Source of the DNA: Phlegmacium glaucopus
Taxonomy: Eukaryota; Basidiomycota; Agaricomycetes; Agaricales; Cortinariaceae
Reading direction: 5' to 3'
NCBI GenBank assembly: GCA_015039465.1
Contig: MU130318.1
Location: 11,538 to 75,537, forward strand
Length of the DNA stretch: 64,000 nt
In this document: piece by piece, positions 35,601-45,438 of the stretch
Position numbering within the stretch: the first letter of the stretch is position 1
Layout of the letters: every line of letters starts with the position of its first letter
Program-made: the position numbers and the translations under genes
Notes under the pieces: model-generated
What the model saw: only the letters and a program-made list of their open reading frames with translations
Databases searched by the model: none
What the model was told of the DNA's origin: nothing

Positions 35601-36996
35601 GCTTGTGGAGAAAGGGGAGAGCGAGGCAATTAAGGAACTTTGTGATGTATTCGATCATCTAAAACTGGACACACCTGATGAATCAGAAATACAGAGAACT
35701 GATCGCATATTGGCAGCCATAGCGACGATTCCTGAAGCGAATTTCGATAACTTCGATCTGGATGAGCCGAAAAACTGGCAAGAAGCTAAGGCATCTCCGT
35801 ATAGTGCTCAATGGAAGGCAGGATACCTTGAAGAATTGACCTCGTTGAAAGAAATGGGAGTATACAAGCTTATTCATCGGTCCCAGGTACCTCCCACCAC
35901 AAAAATTCGAAAGGGGCGCCCCGTTTTTAGGCTCAAACGAAACTCGGACGGTCTTCCTGTCAGGTGGAAGGTACGTCTGGTATTCAAAGGTTTCGAGCAA
36001 ATCTATGGCAAAGACTATACTAGCACGACCTCACCGACCGCACACATGGAATCCTGGCGTATACTTTTGCACCTCGCAGCTACCCTAGATTGGGATGCCC
36101 AGCAAATTGACGTCAAAACGGCCTTCCTTTATGGCCTTTTGCCAGATGATGAGATCCAATACATGGAGCAGCCCATCGAATTTGAAGAAACCGGAAAGGA
36201 GGAGTATGTCTGGATGCTTCAACGAGGCTTATATGGTATGAAGCAGAGCGGGAGGATATGGAATAAGACAATGAACGACGCTATGTTGACTTGGGGCTTC
36301 ACTCGCTTGACTTGCGAATCATGCATCTACTACAGGAATACACCAGCAGGTACAGTAATCTCTGCTGTTCATGTCGATGATTTTCTCTCGATAGCTAGCT
36401 CACGATCCGAAAATGAAAATTTCAAGTCCCAAATGAAGTCATTATGGACGATATCGGACCTTGGCGATGCCAAATATTGCGTTGGTATAGCCATTCTACG
36501 AGACAGACAGACGAGAACAATCTACCTATCCCAGACAGCACTTATCGACAAGGTCGTCCAACAATTCGGTCAGAACCATAGCCACCCGATTTCGACACCA
36601 ATGGACCCGGGTCTCAAACTCAGTCGCCCTGACAAGTCGTCATTCACTCCTCTAGATAACGACCGACTAGCGAAGACTCCCTACCGATCCCTAGTTGGTT
36701 GTCTCATTTACTTAGCCGTTGGCACACGCCCCGACATATCCTATGCAGTACAGCAGTTGTCGCAGTTCCTCGACAACTACTCATACGTCCATTGGAATGC
36801 GGCTGTACGAGTCGTACGATATCATTTTCTACGCGAACGCGTTCAGTCGGGCGACATTGCCCTGTCCTACATCAACACAAAGGACAACATTGCCGACATC
36901 TTCACGAAACCGCTAGATGCTACTAAATTCACCCGGCTTCGCACCTTCTTGGGCATCACTTGCCACGATCCCATGCGAGGAGGAGCATCTACCTAG
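32692..36996 (+). CDS. Copia Gag-Pol polyprotein with deleted RNase H domain
   Basis: One continuous frame of 1434 codons from ATG 32692 (MTVPTENQ); an in-frame ATG lies upstream at 32527 inside the LTR. Order of domains: UBN2-like Gag; CCHC zinc knuckle (CANCKRPGHTAPWC); aspartic protease (FFLDSGASSA); GAG-pre-integrase (LETWHRRLGHANF); integrase (WVDLTGPM, YVMNIVDDYSSY, GRVERMHRTLMNKA); reverse transcriptase (QIDVKTAFLYG, LYGMKQSGRIWN, HVDDFLSIAS). After the connection region (GTRPDISYAVQQLSQFL) the protein jumps from AAVRVVRY straight to HFLRERV and the terminal KDNIADIFTKPL. In intact Copia proteins a domain of roughly 130-150 residues with the RNase H acidic residues lies between the two VRY motifs. 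It is missing here without loss of frame, so the copy should be unable to complete reverse transcription alone. Confidence 0.9.
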   Translation: MTVPTENQSSSPPNPLTLADASKPIVTKETISFTFKGDRLDKDGGNWKGWSSEILDLLDMAGLGSHLTDDISKAPPLDLQPNAHRNWVSNDRSVRGFLRSSLSPTERDLVSTLTSAKETWEKLESYHLEEGPIKQANLIQSTLTTRIDRDDQMMAKIRKLRDDLRRAFRMQGGINEETFISIIILQALGTGLDHSRAIIQRDLRASTISSPYTVDNLVDFLDQEYQMLMGDKQRASKGDITVALAAQSIQKGKAPVICANCKRPGHTAPWCVRPNGGMAGKTIEESKEARRKDRDSKLHVSSQSASSSSPRVQVSVRGTDGRSYLMYTDTSSLTPLTETQPTAKEFAGIASMEPEQLPNDVEYHGFLAAIQEEQYDIESNKEYKVSINWNDYSTKSIDTTTASAFTHSAVSNPFFLDSGASSAISPVKSDFTNLRPFSHKVKGIGGSVIEATGIGNIKIPVAKNSYLWLKNALYIPNATVRLISVSSVARDSNALVHFDHLTCWITNRTSGKTMAHGSLVHGKNIYALDIYDPPNEAAYSITHSPNLETWHRRLGHANFQAITNMARKGMIDGMPTSFPTTPPKCDSCILGKQTKTPVPKIRKEESRSTRKLEIVWVDLTGPMAVESRTGNKYVMNIVDDYSSYPWSILLKSKNEAFHYLKAWEIAREKETGLSVGKYRTDNGELKTDEMKQWIESRGTQHEFTAPYTSAHIGRVERMHRTLMNKARTMRIHANLPLFLWDELYLTASHLHAKTITRSLGDITPYEKWHNRKPDYSYMREIGCKVFTLILNRNNPKIYERSVECVLIGYDLNAKSYRCYHRSTRQVVSSYHVRFIESHEGHIQSNPAGSPVPTSISESTPDHKDSIRLEDELRPSNRNRSTNHEPIDVLGTPLTEDTDHNIQNDHVDNSDVDTPRRSSRLAQKKSDMATGLTRPNRLENAIQQSKESAERIVQSKLNRANNSESDKSGQELVEKGESEAIKELCDVFDHLKLDTPDESEIQRTDRILAAIATIPEANFDNFDLDEPKNWQEAKASPYSAQWKAGYLEELTSLKEMGVYKLIHRSQVPPTTKIRKGRPVFRLKRNSDGLPVRWKVRLVFKGFEQIYGKDYTSTTSPTAHMESWRILLHLAATLDWDAQQIDVKTAFLYGLLPDDEIQYMEQPIEFEETGKEEYVWMLQRGLYGMKQSGRIWNKTMNDAMLTWGFTRLTCESCIYYRNTPAGTVISAVHVDDFLSIASSRSENENFKSQMKSLWTISDLGDAKYCVGIAILRDRQTRTIYLSQTALIDKVVQQFGQNHSHPISTPMDPGLKLSRPDKSSFTPLDNDRLAKTPYRSLVGCLIYLAVGTRPDISYAVQQLSQFLDNYSYVHWNAAVRVVRYHFLRERVQSGDIALSYINTKDNIADIFTKPLDATKFTRLRTFLGITCHDPMRGGAST

Positions 36997-37013
36997 TCTA
37001 CGGTGAGGAGGAG

Positions 37014-37376
37014 TGTTGGTATTTGGAGTAAGCCAAAAAGGCCACCGTAGACTAAACACGAAAGGGCCACAGAAACCAAGTATGGATAGTGGCACTACGG
37101 GCCACTATCATTGTTCTTACAAGTATATAAACTACATAGACTTATTGCTCTACCTCAGTCCGTTGTATCGTGACTGAGGTGAGCAATCTACTAAACTTAC
37201 TTTACCTTACTATGCTTACCGTTGCCTAGTTATTGTGATCTTAATCACTATCTAGGTACAGGAAAATATATTTAGTCCGTTATATCATGACTGAGTTATT
37301 GTGATCTTAATCACTATCTAGCTTAATCGAAGCATGTCTATAAATAATCTACCACTAAGCGGTTTAGATTTCTACA
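37014..37376 (+). repeat. 3' LTR (363 bp) with two extra GT...AG segments
   Basis: Identical to the 5' LTR except for one substitution and 117 extra bases in two blocks, 51 bp (GTGAGCAATC...GTTGCCTAG) and 66 bp (GTACAGG...CTATCTAG). Both blocks begin with GT and end with AG, and the first contains a branch-site-like CTACTAAACT. Confidence 0.9.
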
Positions 37377-37499
37377 ATTCCTAATCATTAGAGAACTAAA
37401 CGAGTCAGATTGTAGTGGAGGCAATGCTGAGTGATTTTAAGAACGACCACGTGCTTTGCGCCATTTTTTGAACCAATCATGGACGGATCATCTGTCCTT

Positions 37500-37625
37500 T
37501 CCTTATTGGTGACGCACAAATGCCTCCTTCCTCATTGGTGACGCACAAATGCCTCTTTTCCCGATCGCACTAGTTTCCGTCGATGGCCAAATACTAGACA
37601 ACTCTTGGAAATGATATATAAAGGG
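37500..37625 (+). promoter_or_regulatory. Metallothionein promoter with paired repeat and TATA box
   Basis: Two copies of ATTGGTGACGCACAAATGCC lie 29 bp apart (about 37504 and 37533), about 150-200 bp before the start codon. A CCAAT-like AACCAATCATGG lies upstream (about 37470) and TATATAAAG at about 37615. The spacing suits an inducible promoter; the binding factor is unknown. Confidence 0.55.
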
Positions 37626-37707
37626 CTTCAATCCTGGATGAATTAAGTATCCACAGATCGTTCCCTCCTATTCAATTACCACTACAGAACTTCACAACAT
37701 AACCACC

Positions 37708-38077
37708 ATGACCAACGTCAGTGTTCTTTGCTAGCTCTGTCATCTTTCCACCCGACTGACCATTGTAATGCTCTGCGTCCACTATAGAACATCCAAACCA
37801 TCCCTGTCGTTCGAGCAACTAATGCGTGTGAATGCCAGGACTGCAAATGTATCAAGTAAGTGGCACTACTGAGACCTTCTGTGATATGATTCTCATAACT
37901 TGTTACCATTCTTATAGCTGTACTTGCGGTGTCCCTGTTTCCCAAGCCACATGTGGCAAGCCAAGCTGTGGATGTGGAGACAAGTAAGCGGTCAATGATA
38001 TGAATGTTCTTCATCATAAATTGATTTTTTTTTTCTTTCCCAGTTGCACTTGCGTACCCAGCGAATGCAAGTGCTGA
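37708..38077 (+). CDS. Metallothionein-like cysteine-rich protein, 58 residues
   Basis: Four tiny exons: 37708-37716, 37788-37855, 37918-37983 and 38044-38077, all GT-AG and in phase. The protein has 13 Cys in 58 residues, mostly in Cys-x-Cys pairs: ACECQDCKC, NCTCGV, CGKPSCGCGD, NCTC, ECKC-stop. There are no aromatic residues, as usual for metallothioneins, which bind Cu(I), Zn or Cd through thiolate clusters in the cytosol. The N-terminal MTNNIQTIPVVRATN is Cys-free. Overlapping antisense ORFs are shadows. The gene is sandwiched between a Copia element (ends 37376) and a TIR element (starts 38332). Confidence 0.85.
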
Positions 38078-38331
38078 GCGCTGAGCGCTGATCGTCCACC
38101 ACACAGACGCACCCAGTTTCTTAGCTTCGAGTCTCGATGTACCATTGATACTTACCTAGCCTGTGTATGAGAAGAACGAGTATATCATTATGAATGTGAC
38201 AGTATTATTTTTTACGCAGTGAGCTCGGCAGAGAAAACGTCTACGAGTCTCGTTTTGCATTTGAAGATTGCGCCGAAAATTAAGCTGGAAACTTCAGGCG
38301 AAGCATAGCCGAGTTAGAGAGTCGCCTAAAC

Positions 38332-40489
38332 TATGGCAACAGAACCTGGACTGCCCTGTTTTTGATCAGCGAACACCGTTAGCCGACCGAACTTAGTCAC
38401 CGGTGTGCCGGATTACTAATTTAGTAATATATATCTGTGACATTGGAATTTTGGGAGTGGATTTCTAATAACTTTCCTGCTCCTCGACGTTACCTCAAGT
38501 GATTTTGGAGATATTTAGAAGCAATATGTCTTAATAAAAAGTTAAAATGAGTTCCCAATATGTACAATGCTGTTTTTAATTTGTTTTTAATGAAGTTGTG
38601 GCAGGTCACATCATGTCACATGTGGCAGAATTCTGATGTCAATCAAGTATCTCGGGATCCGCTAGGCCTACGATGACGATTTTGGGTGCGTTAGAATTGC
38701 ATTGAGGAGTAGATGTGTTCCCCACCTTAAAATATATGGTTTGGTCAATTTTTGGTAGAAATTGAAAATGAGGATCTTGAGAATGCTAAGCATGAATTCC
38801 TGAGACAATGACATGGTAAAAAAAATTGTTCTCTTGGAAAACAGTTCTAATGTATACAAATGAGTGAACCCCATCAGAAAATTGGTAAATTTTTGGTGTT
38901 GTGCAAGCAAAATTTGAAGGTGCTGTTACTGTTTACCTGCTGTACTGTAGGCTACACCAACTTCCAAACATGCATAATGTGCCAAGCTTTGCACCTTCAG
39001 TATTCTTATTGCCTTACTTTTAGTTTAGCTTGAAAAATATAATAAAACTCAGTGTCTGTGAGTGATAAAGCAAATGAATTTATTCAAATTTACCTGAAAG
39101 AGACATCATGATAACAAAGCTTCAAATACATGGTAAGCAAATGAAATATGTAAGGATTTAAGCTCACTCAATGTTTGCAAGTGATAAAAGCAAACAACTG
39201 AAGAGAAATGTCACAGTGAAATACTATATATGCAAAAGTAAGAAATGAACTAAATTACAACAGTGGTACAACTTGACAAGTACTAGTAGAACAAAATGAC
39301 AGCTCTCAACTAGGGCATAGAGGAATGAGTAAGATATGACATAGTATTAGAGTAATAAAATCACCATGATAAATTATTATGGTGAGGCAGCAGGAGAAAT
39401 GGTTTAAAATGATGGGTGCATGAGTCTTGTCACTTGTGATCAGCTTGTGATATCCAATTCAGATGTAAGTGGTCTATGGAGTTCAGAATACAAAGGTACA
39501 CTTGTTCACTGTAGACCTCAGTCATTTGCCTACCAAAATGAGGTAAAGTACTATATCAGCAAACTCCGATTTTTGTCATAGTGGGTTATAGCAAAATATA
39601 GTAAGATATAGCATGGGTCCCTATCTCTGTAGCACTACAGAGATAGGGACCCATGCTATATCTTATTATATTTTGCTATAACTCACTATGACAAAAAATC
39701 TGAGTTTGCTGATGTATTGCTTATTTCTTAGTACTTACAAACATTCAAGTTTACTTGTATGCCATCTAGGAATTTTTGTGCCTAGGTACAGATATTAATA
39801 TAAACTTATTGTATGCCTAAACACTTAAAATTCCAGCAAGCTACAACTGGGTGAACCTGCCAGTGGGTGGATTATCATTAACTTGAGTCTTGGGCCAGCA
39901 TCTTCAAATTTTACTTGCACAACACCAAAAATTTACCAATTTTCTGATGGGGTTCACTCATTTGTATACATTAGAACTGTTTTCCAAGAGAATGATTTTT
40001 TTTACCATGTCATTGTCTCAGGAATTCATGCTTAGCATTCTCAAGATCCTCATTTTCAATTTCTACCAAAAATTGACCAAACCATATATTTTAAGGTGGG
40101 GAACACATCTACTCCTCAATGCAATTCTAACGCACCCAAAATCATCATCGTAGGCCTAGCGGATCCCGAGATACTTGATTGACATCAGAATTCTGCCACA
40201 TGTGACATGATGTGACCTGCCACAACTTCATTAAAAACAAATTAAAAACAGCATTGTACATATTGGGAACTCATTTTAACTTTTTATTAAGACATATTGC
40301 TTCTAAGTATCTCCAAAATCACTTGAGGCAACGTCGAGGAGCAGGAAAGTTATTAGAAATCCACTCCCAAAATTTCAATGTCACAGATATATATTACTAA
40401 ATTAGTAATCCGGCACACCGGTGACTAAGGTCGGTCGGCTAACGGTGTTCGCTGATCAAAAACAGGGCAGTCCAGGTTCTGTTGCCATA
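38332..40489. mobile_element. 2.16-kb element with 594-bp terminal inverted repeats
   Basis: The left arm 38332-38925 and right arm 39896-40489 are long near-perfect inverted repeats beginning TATGGCAACAGAACC. The flanking direct repeat is CTAAAC (38326-38331 and 40490-40495). The two 80-codon ORFs in the arms are mirror images of the same repeat DNA and are not evidence of a gene. The 970-bp interior is AT-rich with no transposase, and holds a second, nested hairpin (39555-39712, arms about 75 bp with a 3-nt loop around GATAGGGACCCATGCTATAT). This is a non-autonomous element or foldback transposon of unknown superfamily. Confidence 0.8.
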
Positions 40490-41772
40490 CTAAACGTATA
40501 TTTTAGTGCACTTGCTGAGTTGCTTGCAACGTTGGAGGTAGATATGAGCCGTGGGAGAACCGGTGAGCCGAATTGAAGCCACGGCCATCGCCGACTCGCC
40601 AGATGATTGTCATGTAGCTTCAAATAAATTGGCCGGGTGCTAGTGGGTCCACCGAAAAAAACTAAGCGACACGCGTAGTTAATTTAAAGATATATGACCA
40701 GCTACAAAACAGCTCAAAAATGAGCTGTTTTGTATTAGCTAGTCAAATTTTTTTTTCAATGGCCTCAGTGGATTTCTTAGTGTTGGTAGAAGACCCACTG
40801 GATTTCGGGAGCTCTATATGCTCAAATACCCTTAGAATTTTAGCTAATTTATTTGAAGCTACAAGTCAGAGTATTTTAAAATTGATCAGTTTGCATGATA
40901 TTATTATTTGTCTCATACTAATTATTGGTTCACGTTGTTCGAGCTAGACAAATGTTAATATACTCAGAAGTGGTTTGCGGTTGGACGTGACAATCCACCG
41001 AACCGCTGTTCGATTCCAGATTCCAACCTATTCCAACACCGACACATCGGGAAGGTTGAGTGAGCAGAATTCGGCAAAGAAAAAAAGATGCGGAGATTGA
41101 AAATGAATTCCTTGTCTAGCCTCCGGCAGCCGTCTTTCTTTAGAATCTTTACATCGACGGACAGCGGCCGGGACTTGAAGCTGACTTTGTTTAGCCTTGG
41201 ATCCTCACATCAAGAGATTTGAGGGAGCCATGTGGTGATGGAAAAATACGTGTCACATCCGGCCCATGATGGTATCGGAACCGTAACAGGCTAACCAAAA
41301 CTTGAACAACTTGAAGGAAGGAAGGGAGAGCGAAACAACAGTTCGCAAGCAAATGGCCCATCGTACAACCCAACTTACAATTTGGTAGAAGACAAATGAG
41401 GTATGTTTGAACTTACGTAAATTGCGTCCGCCTAATGATGCCACAATTTTGAGGACGCTTACCCATAAATGAGCTAGCTTCGGACAAAGCCGCCGCTTCG
41501 CTGTTCAACTTTGTCCTCAGACTTCCCCCGAGACATCGCGTTGTGTTCTGGGTATCAAACATGGTCTCCTGAACACCACGTCCGACACCACGGTCCCCTC
41601 GAAGTTGACAACATAAAATTCATAGCTAGTAAGTTATTTTAAGTGCATATAAATCATGGAAGCTGATAATACTGATTGTGGATTTAGATAGCTTTTAGGG
41701 AGTCTATCTACCGAGAAGCGTTCAAGTACAAGTTCACATTGACCACATCAAGTCGCTTGTCAATTTTTTGTG
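40490..41772. other. Intergenic region upstream of the GH16 gene
   Basis: No exon chain is recognised. A compact inverted repeat (AGCTACAAAACAGCTCA ... TGAGCTGTTTTGTATTAGCT) lies at about 40,691-40,733. The segment 41,640-41,772 is the likely promoter and 5' UTR of the GH16 gene. Confidence 0.4.
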
Positions 41773-43341
41773 ATGAAGTTCTTCTACTGCCTACTATTGT
41801 CGGTCTTTACAGTATCCAGCTCGTCGCCATCCACGTTCTTTCTTTCAGACAAAATTGTCGGGGCTGACTTTTACCAACACTTTGACTGGCAGGCTTTGCC
41901 TGATCCTACACACGGACGCGTGTAAGTATCTTCTCGCATCGACTATTGACTCTCCTTGGAGATAACTGAAAACTCATTATAGAAATTATGTTGACCAAGA
42001 AACCTCTATCAAGCAGAACCTGACTTTCGCTTCCGATGATACCTTTATCCTGAGAACAGACTACCGTAGTGTCCTCGACCCCGACGGCCCTGGGAGGAAT
42101 TCTGTGCGGATAAGATCGAAGAAGACGTTCTCTAGACACGTTGCTATGTAAGCGTTAAGCTCTATACACCATTGACTATCTCTTCATTCCTGATATCAGC
42201 TTCGACATACGTCACATGCCACAAGGATGTGGGTCAGTAATTTTCACTTTATAAACTCAAAGCGAGCCGAAAGAACCCATGCTCTTCACAGGACCTGGCC
42301 CGCTGTTTGGGAAACAAAAGAACTTGGGTGGCCACAAGGCGTGCGTTTCTGAACGTTGACATGGACCCGCTTTTCTTCCGCTAACGACCATTGTTTATAT
42401 ACATCAGGGAGAAATTGATATACTCGAGGGCGTCAACGATCAGGGGTCAAATGCGGCGACATTACACACCACTACAGGTATTCATCCACACGTCTCCCAT
42501 TCAATTGAGACTGAGATTGCGCAGGATGCCAGATGCCTCAGTTCCGATACCAGACAGGGTACGTAGCAATTTAGATCAAGCAATACTTAGATATGGACCT
42601 AATACATCGCGCTGAAGGCAATCCGGACAACTGGACTGCGATTGGACTGTTAACGGAAACACAGGTTGCACAGTGTCTTTTCCGGGTGAACTAAGTTACG
42701 GACCGTCATTCAACGACAATGGAGGTGGATGGTACGTCATATATCTAATAGATGTCTTCAATTTTACTTTCCCTTATTTTCAGGTTTGCCATAGAGCGCA
42801 CTGATGCCAACATAAATGTTTGGTTTTGGCCTCGCTCTAGTTTCTTTGTTCCTCCTGAGGTCGAGTGGTGTTTAGACACTGTGCATCCTATCACTTGGGT
42901 ATGTGGGGTTTTATCTCTGTATATCTTCGATAGGACTTATTTGTCAAATCCGTCTTGCAGGGCTTGCCCACAGCCCACTTCCCGAATACCTTTTGCGACT
43001 TTTCGAGCCATTTCAGCGAAGAAAATATCATTATCAATCTCACCCTCTGTAAGGTTTCATTCATCTCGTTCTATTCCGTATCAATGATCAAACTTTGAAG
43101 GTGGTGATTGGGCTGGAAATGTATATGGAAACTCTGGTTGTCCTTCTACCTGTGTTGGTATGTTTTCGCAGTCGTCTCCACACTGAGCAACCATACCAAT
43201 GTTCAGAATGCAGATTTTGTTAACAACAACCCGGCCTCTTTCGTGGATGCCTATTTTGACTTTGCATCTATCCGTATATACACGGACGAATCAGAGGAAA
43301 TCCATCCTCAACACCATCACGCGCCTGTGACCTTTGTGTGA
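41773..43341 (+). CDS. Secreted GH16 family beta-glucanase
   Basis: ATG 41773 encodes a signal peptide (MKFFYCLLLSVFTVSSSSPS). Exons include 41773-41921, 41983-about 42148, 42200-42232, 42292-42341, 42408-42477, 42525-42558, 42618-42732, 42783-about 42898 and three more to TGA 43341. The core is WPAVWETKELGWPQG, then GEIDILEGVNDQGSNAATLHTT. The ExDxxE motif carries the catalytic nucleophile and acid/base of GH16. CDWTVNGNTGC, SFNDNGGGWFAIERT, WFWPRSS and GDWAGNVYGNSGCPSTC follow, typical of fungal mixed-linkage glucanases. It should hydrolyse beta-1,3/1,4- or 1,3-glucans outside the cell, in wall remodelling or nutrition. A His-rich C-terminus (HPQHHHAP) is unusual. All exons seem intact. Confidence 0.88.
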
Positions 43342-43964
43342 CATGAGGATTATATTTCGATGATGTCGACGCCGTTCGCGCATATAGGGGTCATAACTTA
43401 CGCGTGCACAAGTTTTCTTTTTACCTTGTAATTAGAATAACAGTTACTACACTCCCTAATTATAGAATCTACTCCCAAGAAGAGTTCGGAATATTTGATT
43501 TGTCACACCGCGATCATGTGATCGCATAGATGATTTCCCAATGATTTTCCTCTGTCTTTGTGCCAGTCTTGCGACTCTTAGTGTCTATCAATATTATGAG
43601 TTCTAATTATTATAAGTTTAACTGTAAATTACTGTTTTATGTTATACGGCATGTTATGAGCTGGGTGGGTGAAAACACGCAAAGCGTGTTTCCCAGCTGG
43701 AGAGGAAACAACCGACACATGCGAGGGCCGTACTTCGGCGTAGTCTCATAAAACAGAAAGCGATGACAATCTGTCGTAATAAACTAACGAACTTTCTTTT
43801 TTGCTGAGCGTAACAGGTTCCATCTAGCGAGAGTCATGAACCTGTCAGTGTCACGTTAGAAGAAACGCGTTAATCATTTGTCACGTGGTTGAAATGTTAA
43901 ACATCAGCGAGGCTCAACCAAGTTAACTGGGCCTCTCAACGTTAAATCGAGCCCTGATACTACC
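43342..43964. other. Intergenic region between GH16 and CxxC gene
   Basis: Holds the GH16 3' end and an AT-rich stretch. A GC-rich hairpin-like string AACACGCAAAGCGTGTT lies at about 43,674. The stretch 43,850-43,964 is the likely promoter of the next gene. No other gene is seen. Confidence 0.4.
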
Positions 43965-44874
43965 ATGTCTTGTACTACTTCTATCTCAGGCGCTCCAACC
44001 CCTGTTTCCAGCGACTCGAGACCTACAGTATCGGTCGATGCACTCCGATCATGTTCTTTTTGTAAAAAGGTCAAGGTACCCACCCTCTCGAAGTTTAAAC
44101 TGTGCAGCGATTGTCGAGAGAAATTTCGGAATGTTCAACAAAAACGCAGGGATATTAGAAAAGTTCTGGGAACCACGAATAGGGAACGTCTATGTAACTC
44201 TTCCAACGTGGAGAGTATCGGCCAGACTTCCACCAACAACCCAGTGGTACGTGAACGCACGATGTTGACAACCTAATGCACTAAAAGGTATTATGTAGGA
44301 AACAATTTGCACGGAATACCAAACGTCCAGCGACCTGTTTGCAGCATTGAAATTGCTCAACGTCTCAACGTCTCCGTTGAGTAACCGTATCGGGCAGTTT
44401 ATCCAGTTCCATGGATCGTATACGATTGTTACTGCATCTGATATTAATAATCTTCAACGCGTCTGGCTGCTAGCCTTTGAACTACGTTCAAAGGCATGGC
44501 TCCCGTTCCAGTTCGTCTCTACTCATGTTTCCACCGAATGTATCCACTTGACGTAGCCACTGTAAAGATTTCAGCCACCTCTCTCCTTGATCGGAGACGA
44601 AGACACCCAAACGCTCTGTTTCGCATGTACATGCACCGAGACCCCCACAAATTTGGCACCTACGTCAATAGTGCCATACGGGAAGGCGTCTGCAACATCA
44701 CACTACAATTCTTTCATACGTGAGGTTTGCAGAGGTGTGATAACCCTCAAATCTATCGTTGATAAAACACATCCTTTGGGGATCCCCGGTCAGCATATTG
44801 TCGTTCGTGTGGAACACCCGCTTAGCAAATATCATTCACATGGCCACCCTCACATGTCCAAAACTCGATTGTAG
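43965..44874 (+). CDS. Unrecognised CxxC-zinc-finger protein family, member 1
   Basis: ATG 43965. Exon 1 carries a C4 finger, CSFCKK ... FKLCSDCREKF, followed by a basic helix (RNVQQKRRDIRKV). A second exon (about 44300-44515) encodes CTEYQTSSDLFAALKL, IGQFIQFHGSYTIVTASD, RVWLLAFELRSK. A third (about 44572-44874) encodes LIGDEDTQTLCFACTC, VITLKSIVDKTHPLGIPGQ, HIVVRVEHP. The last two blocks match the minus-strand gene ending at 45439, which shows they belong together. Exact donors between exons are uncertain and the gene may be decayed. The finger suggests nucleic acid or protein binding; no function is known to me. Confidence 0.5.
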
Positions 44875-45438
44875 CTCCTCCTGGATGTAGCATCCCTCTT
44901 GTGAGATTTCCGACCTCCAACCCGCATGTAAAATTTCAGTCCACATCCAATAGCGTCACGGACCAAGCAGATCGCGACTTTTTCTTTGTTGTCTCCGTTT
45001 CGTTCACCTAATCACTCATAGAACCAGTGGATATATCGGTATCGTCTTGATGATTTCATTTGTAAACCAAAGTCCATATGTATATACGTTAGCAAATTCT
45101 CAATATTTCGAACCGCTGGCCTGCTTCATCCATACCGAAGTCGATGATTTCTGCAGTTGTCGTGGGGAGTCGTGATCCATTCCAGTCGGAAACCTACCAA
45201 AATTAGGAAAACCGACCCCAAAAGGGCAGGAAATGTCCAGAAACATGAGACCCAGAGTCCCAGACCAAGTTCTCCCTGCAGGGGGATGAAAATCTCGAGC
45301 TGCCCTGCAGGGCAAGCGGCGATCACATTTCTTCACACTTTCACCGCAACGTCACCATCAGAACCCTGAGAAATAATGTTTGACTTTACTTCGAAAGTGG
45401 TATGAATACTGGGGGGGGGGACTAGAATACTATTAAAA

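Larger units (their letters stand above)
32324..37376 (+). mobile_element. Ty1/Copia LTR retrotransposon, recent insertion
   Basis: LTRs begin TGTTGG and end CTACA. The 5-bp target duplication ATTCC lies at 32319-32323 and 37377-37381. Directly after the left LTR comes GGTTATGGGCC, which fits a half-tRNA(iMet) primer binding site as used by Copia elements. A purine tract (GGTGAGGAGGAG) precedes the right LTR. Apart from a length difference the LTRs differ by only one base that I could find, so insertion is recent. It lies about 330 bp upstream of the metallothionein start codon. Confidence 0.9.

Noticed and set aside
38668..40153. Paired 80-87 codon ORFs in opposite orientation as genes
   Set aside because: They are the two inverted-repeat arms of one transposable element; conservation reflects the repeat.
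40970..41040. Possible tRNA because of GTTCGATTCC
   Set aside because: No acceptor stem or anticodon arm could be paired around it.
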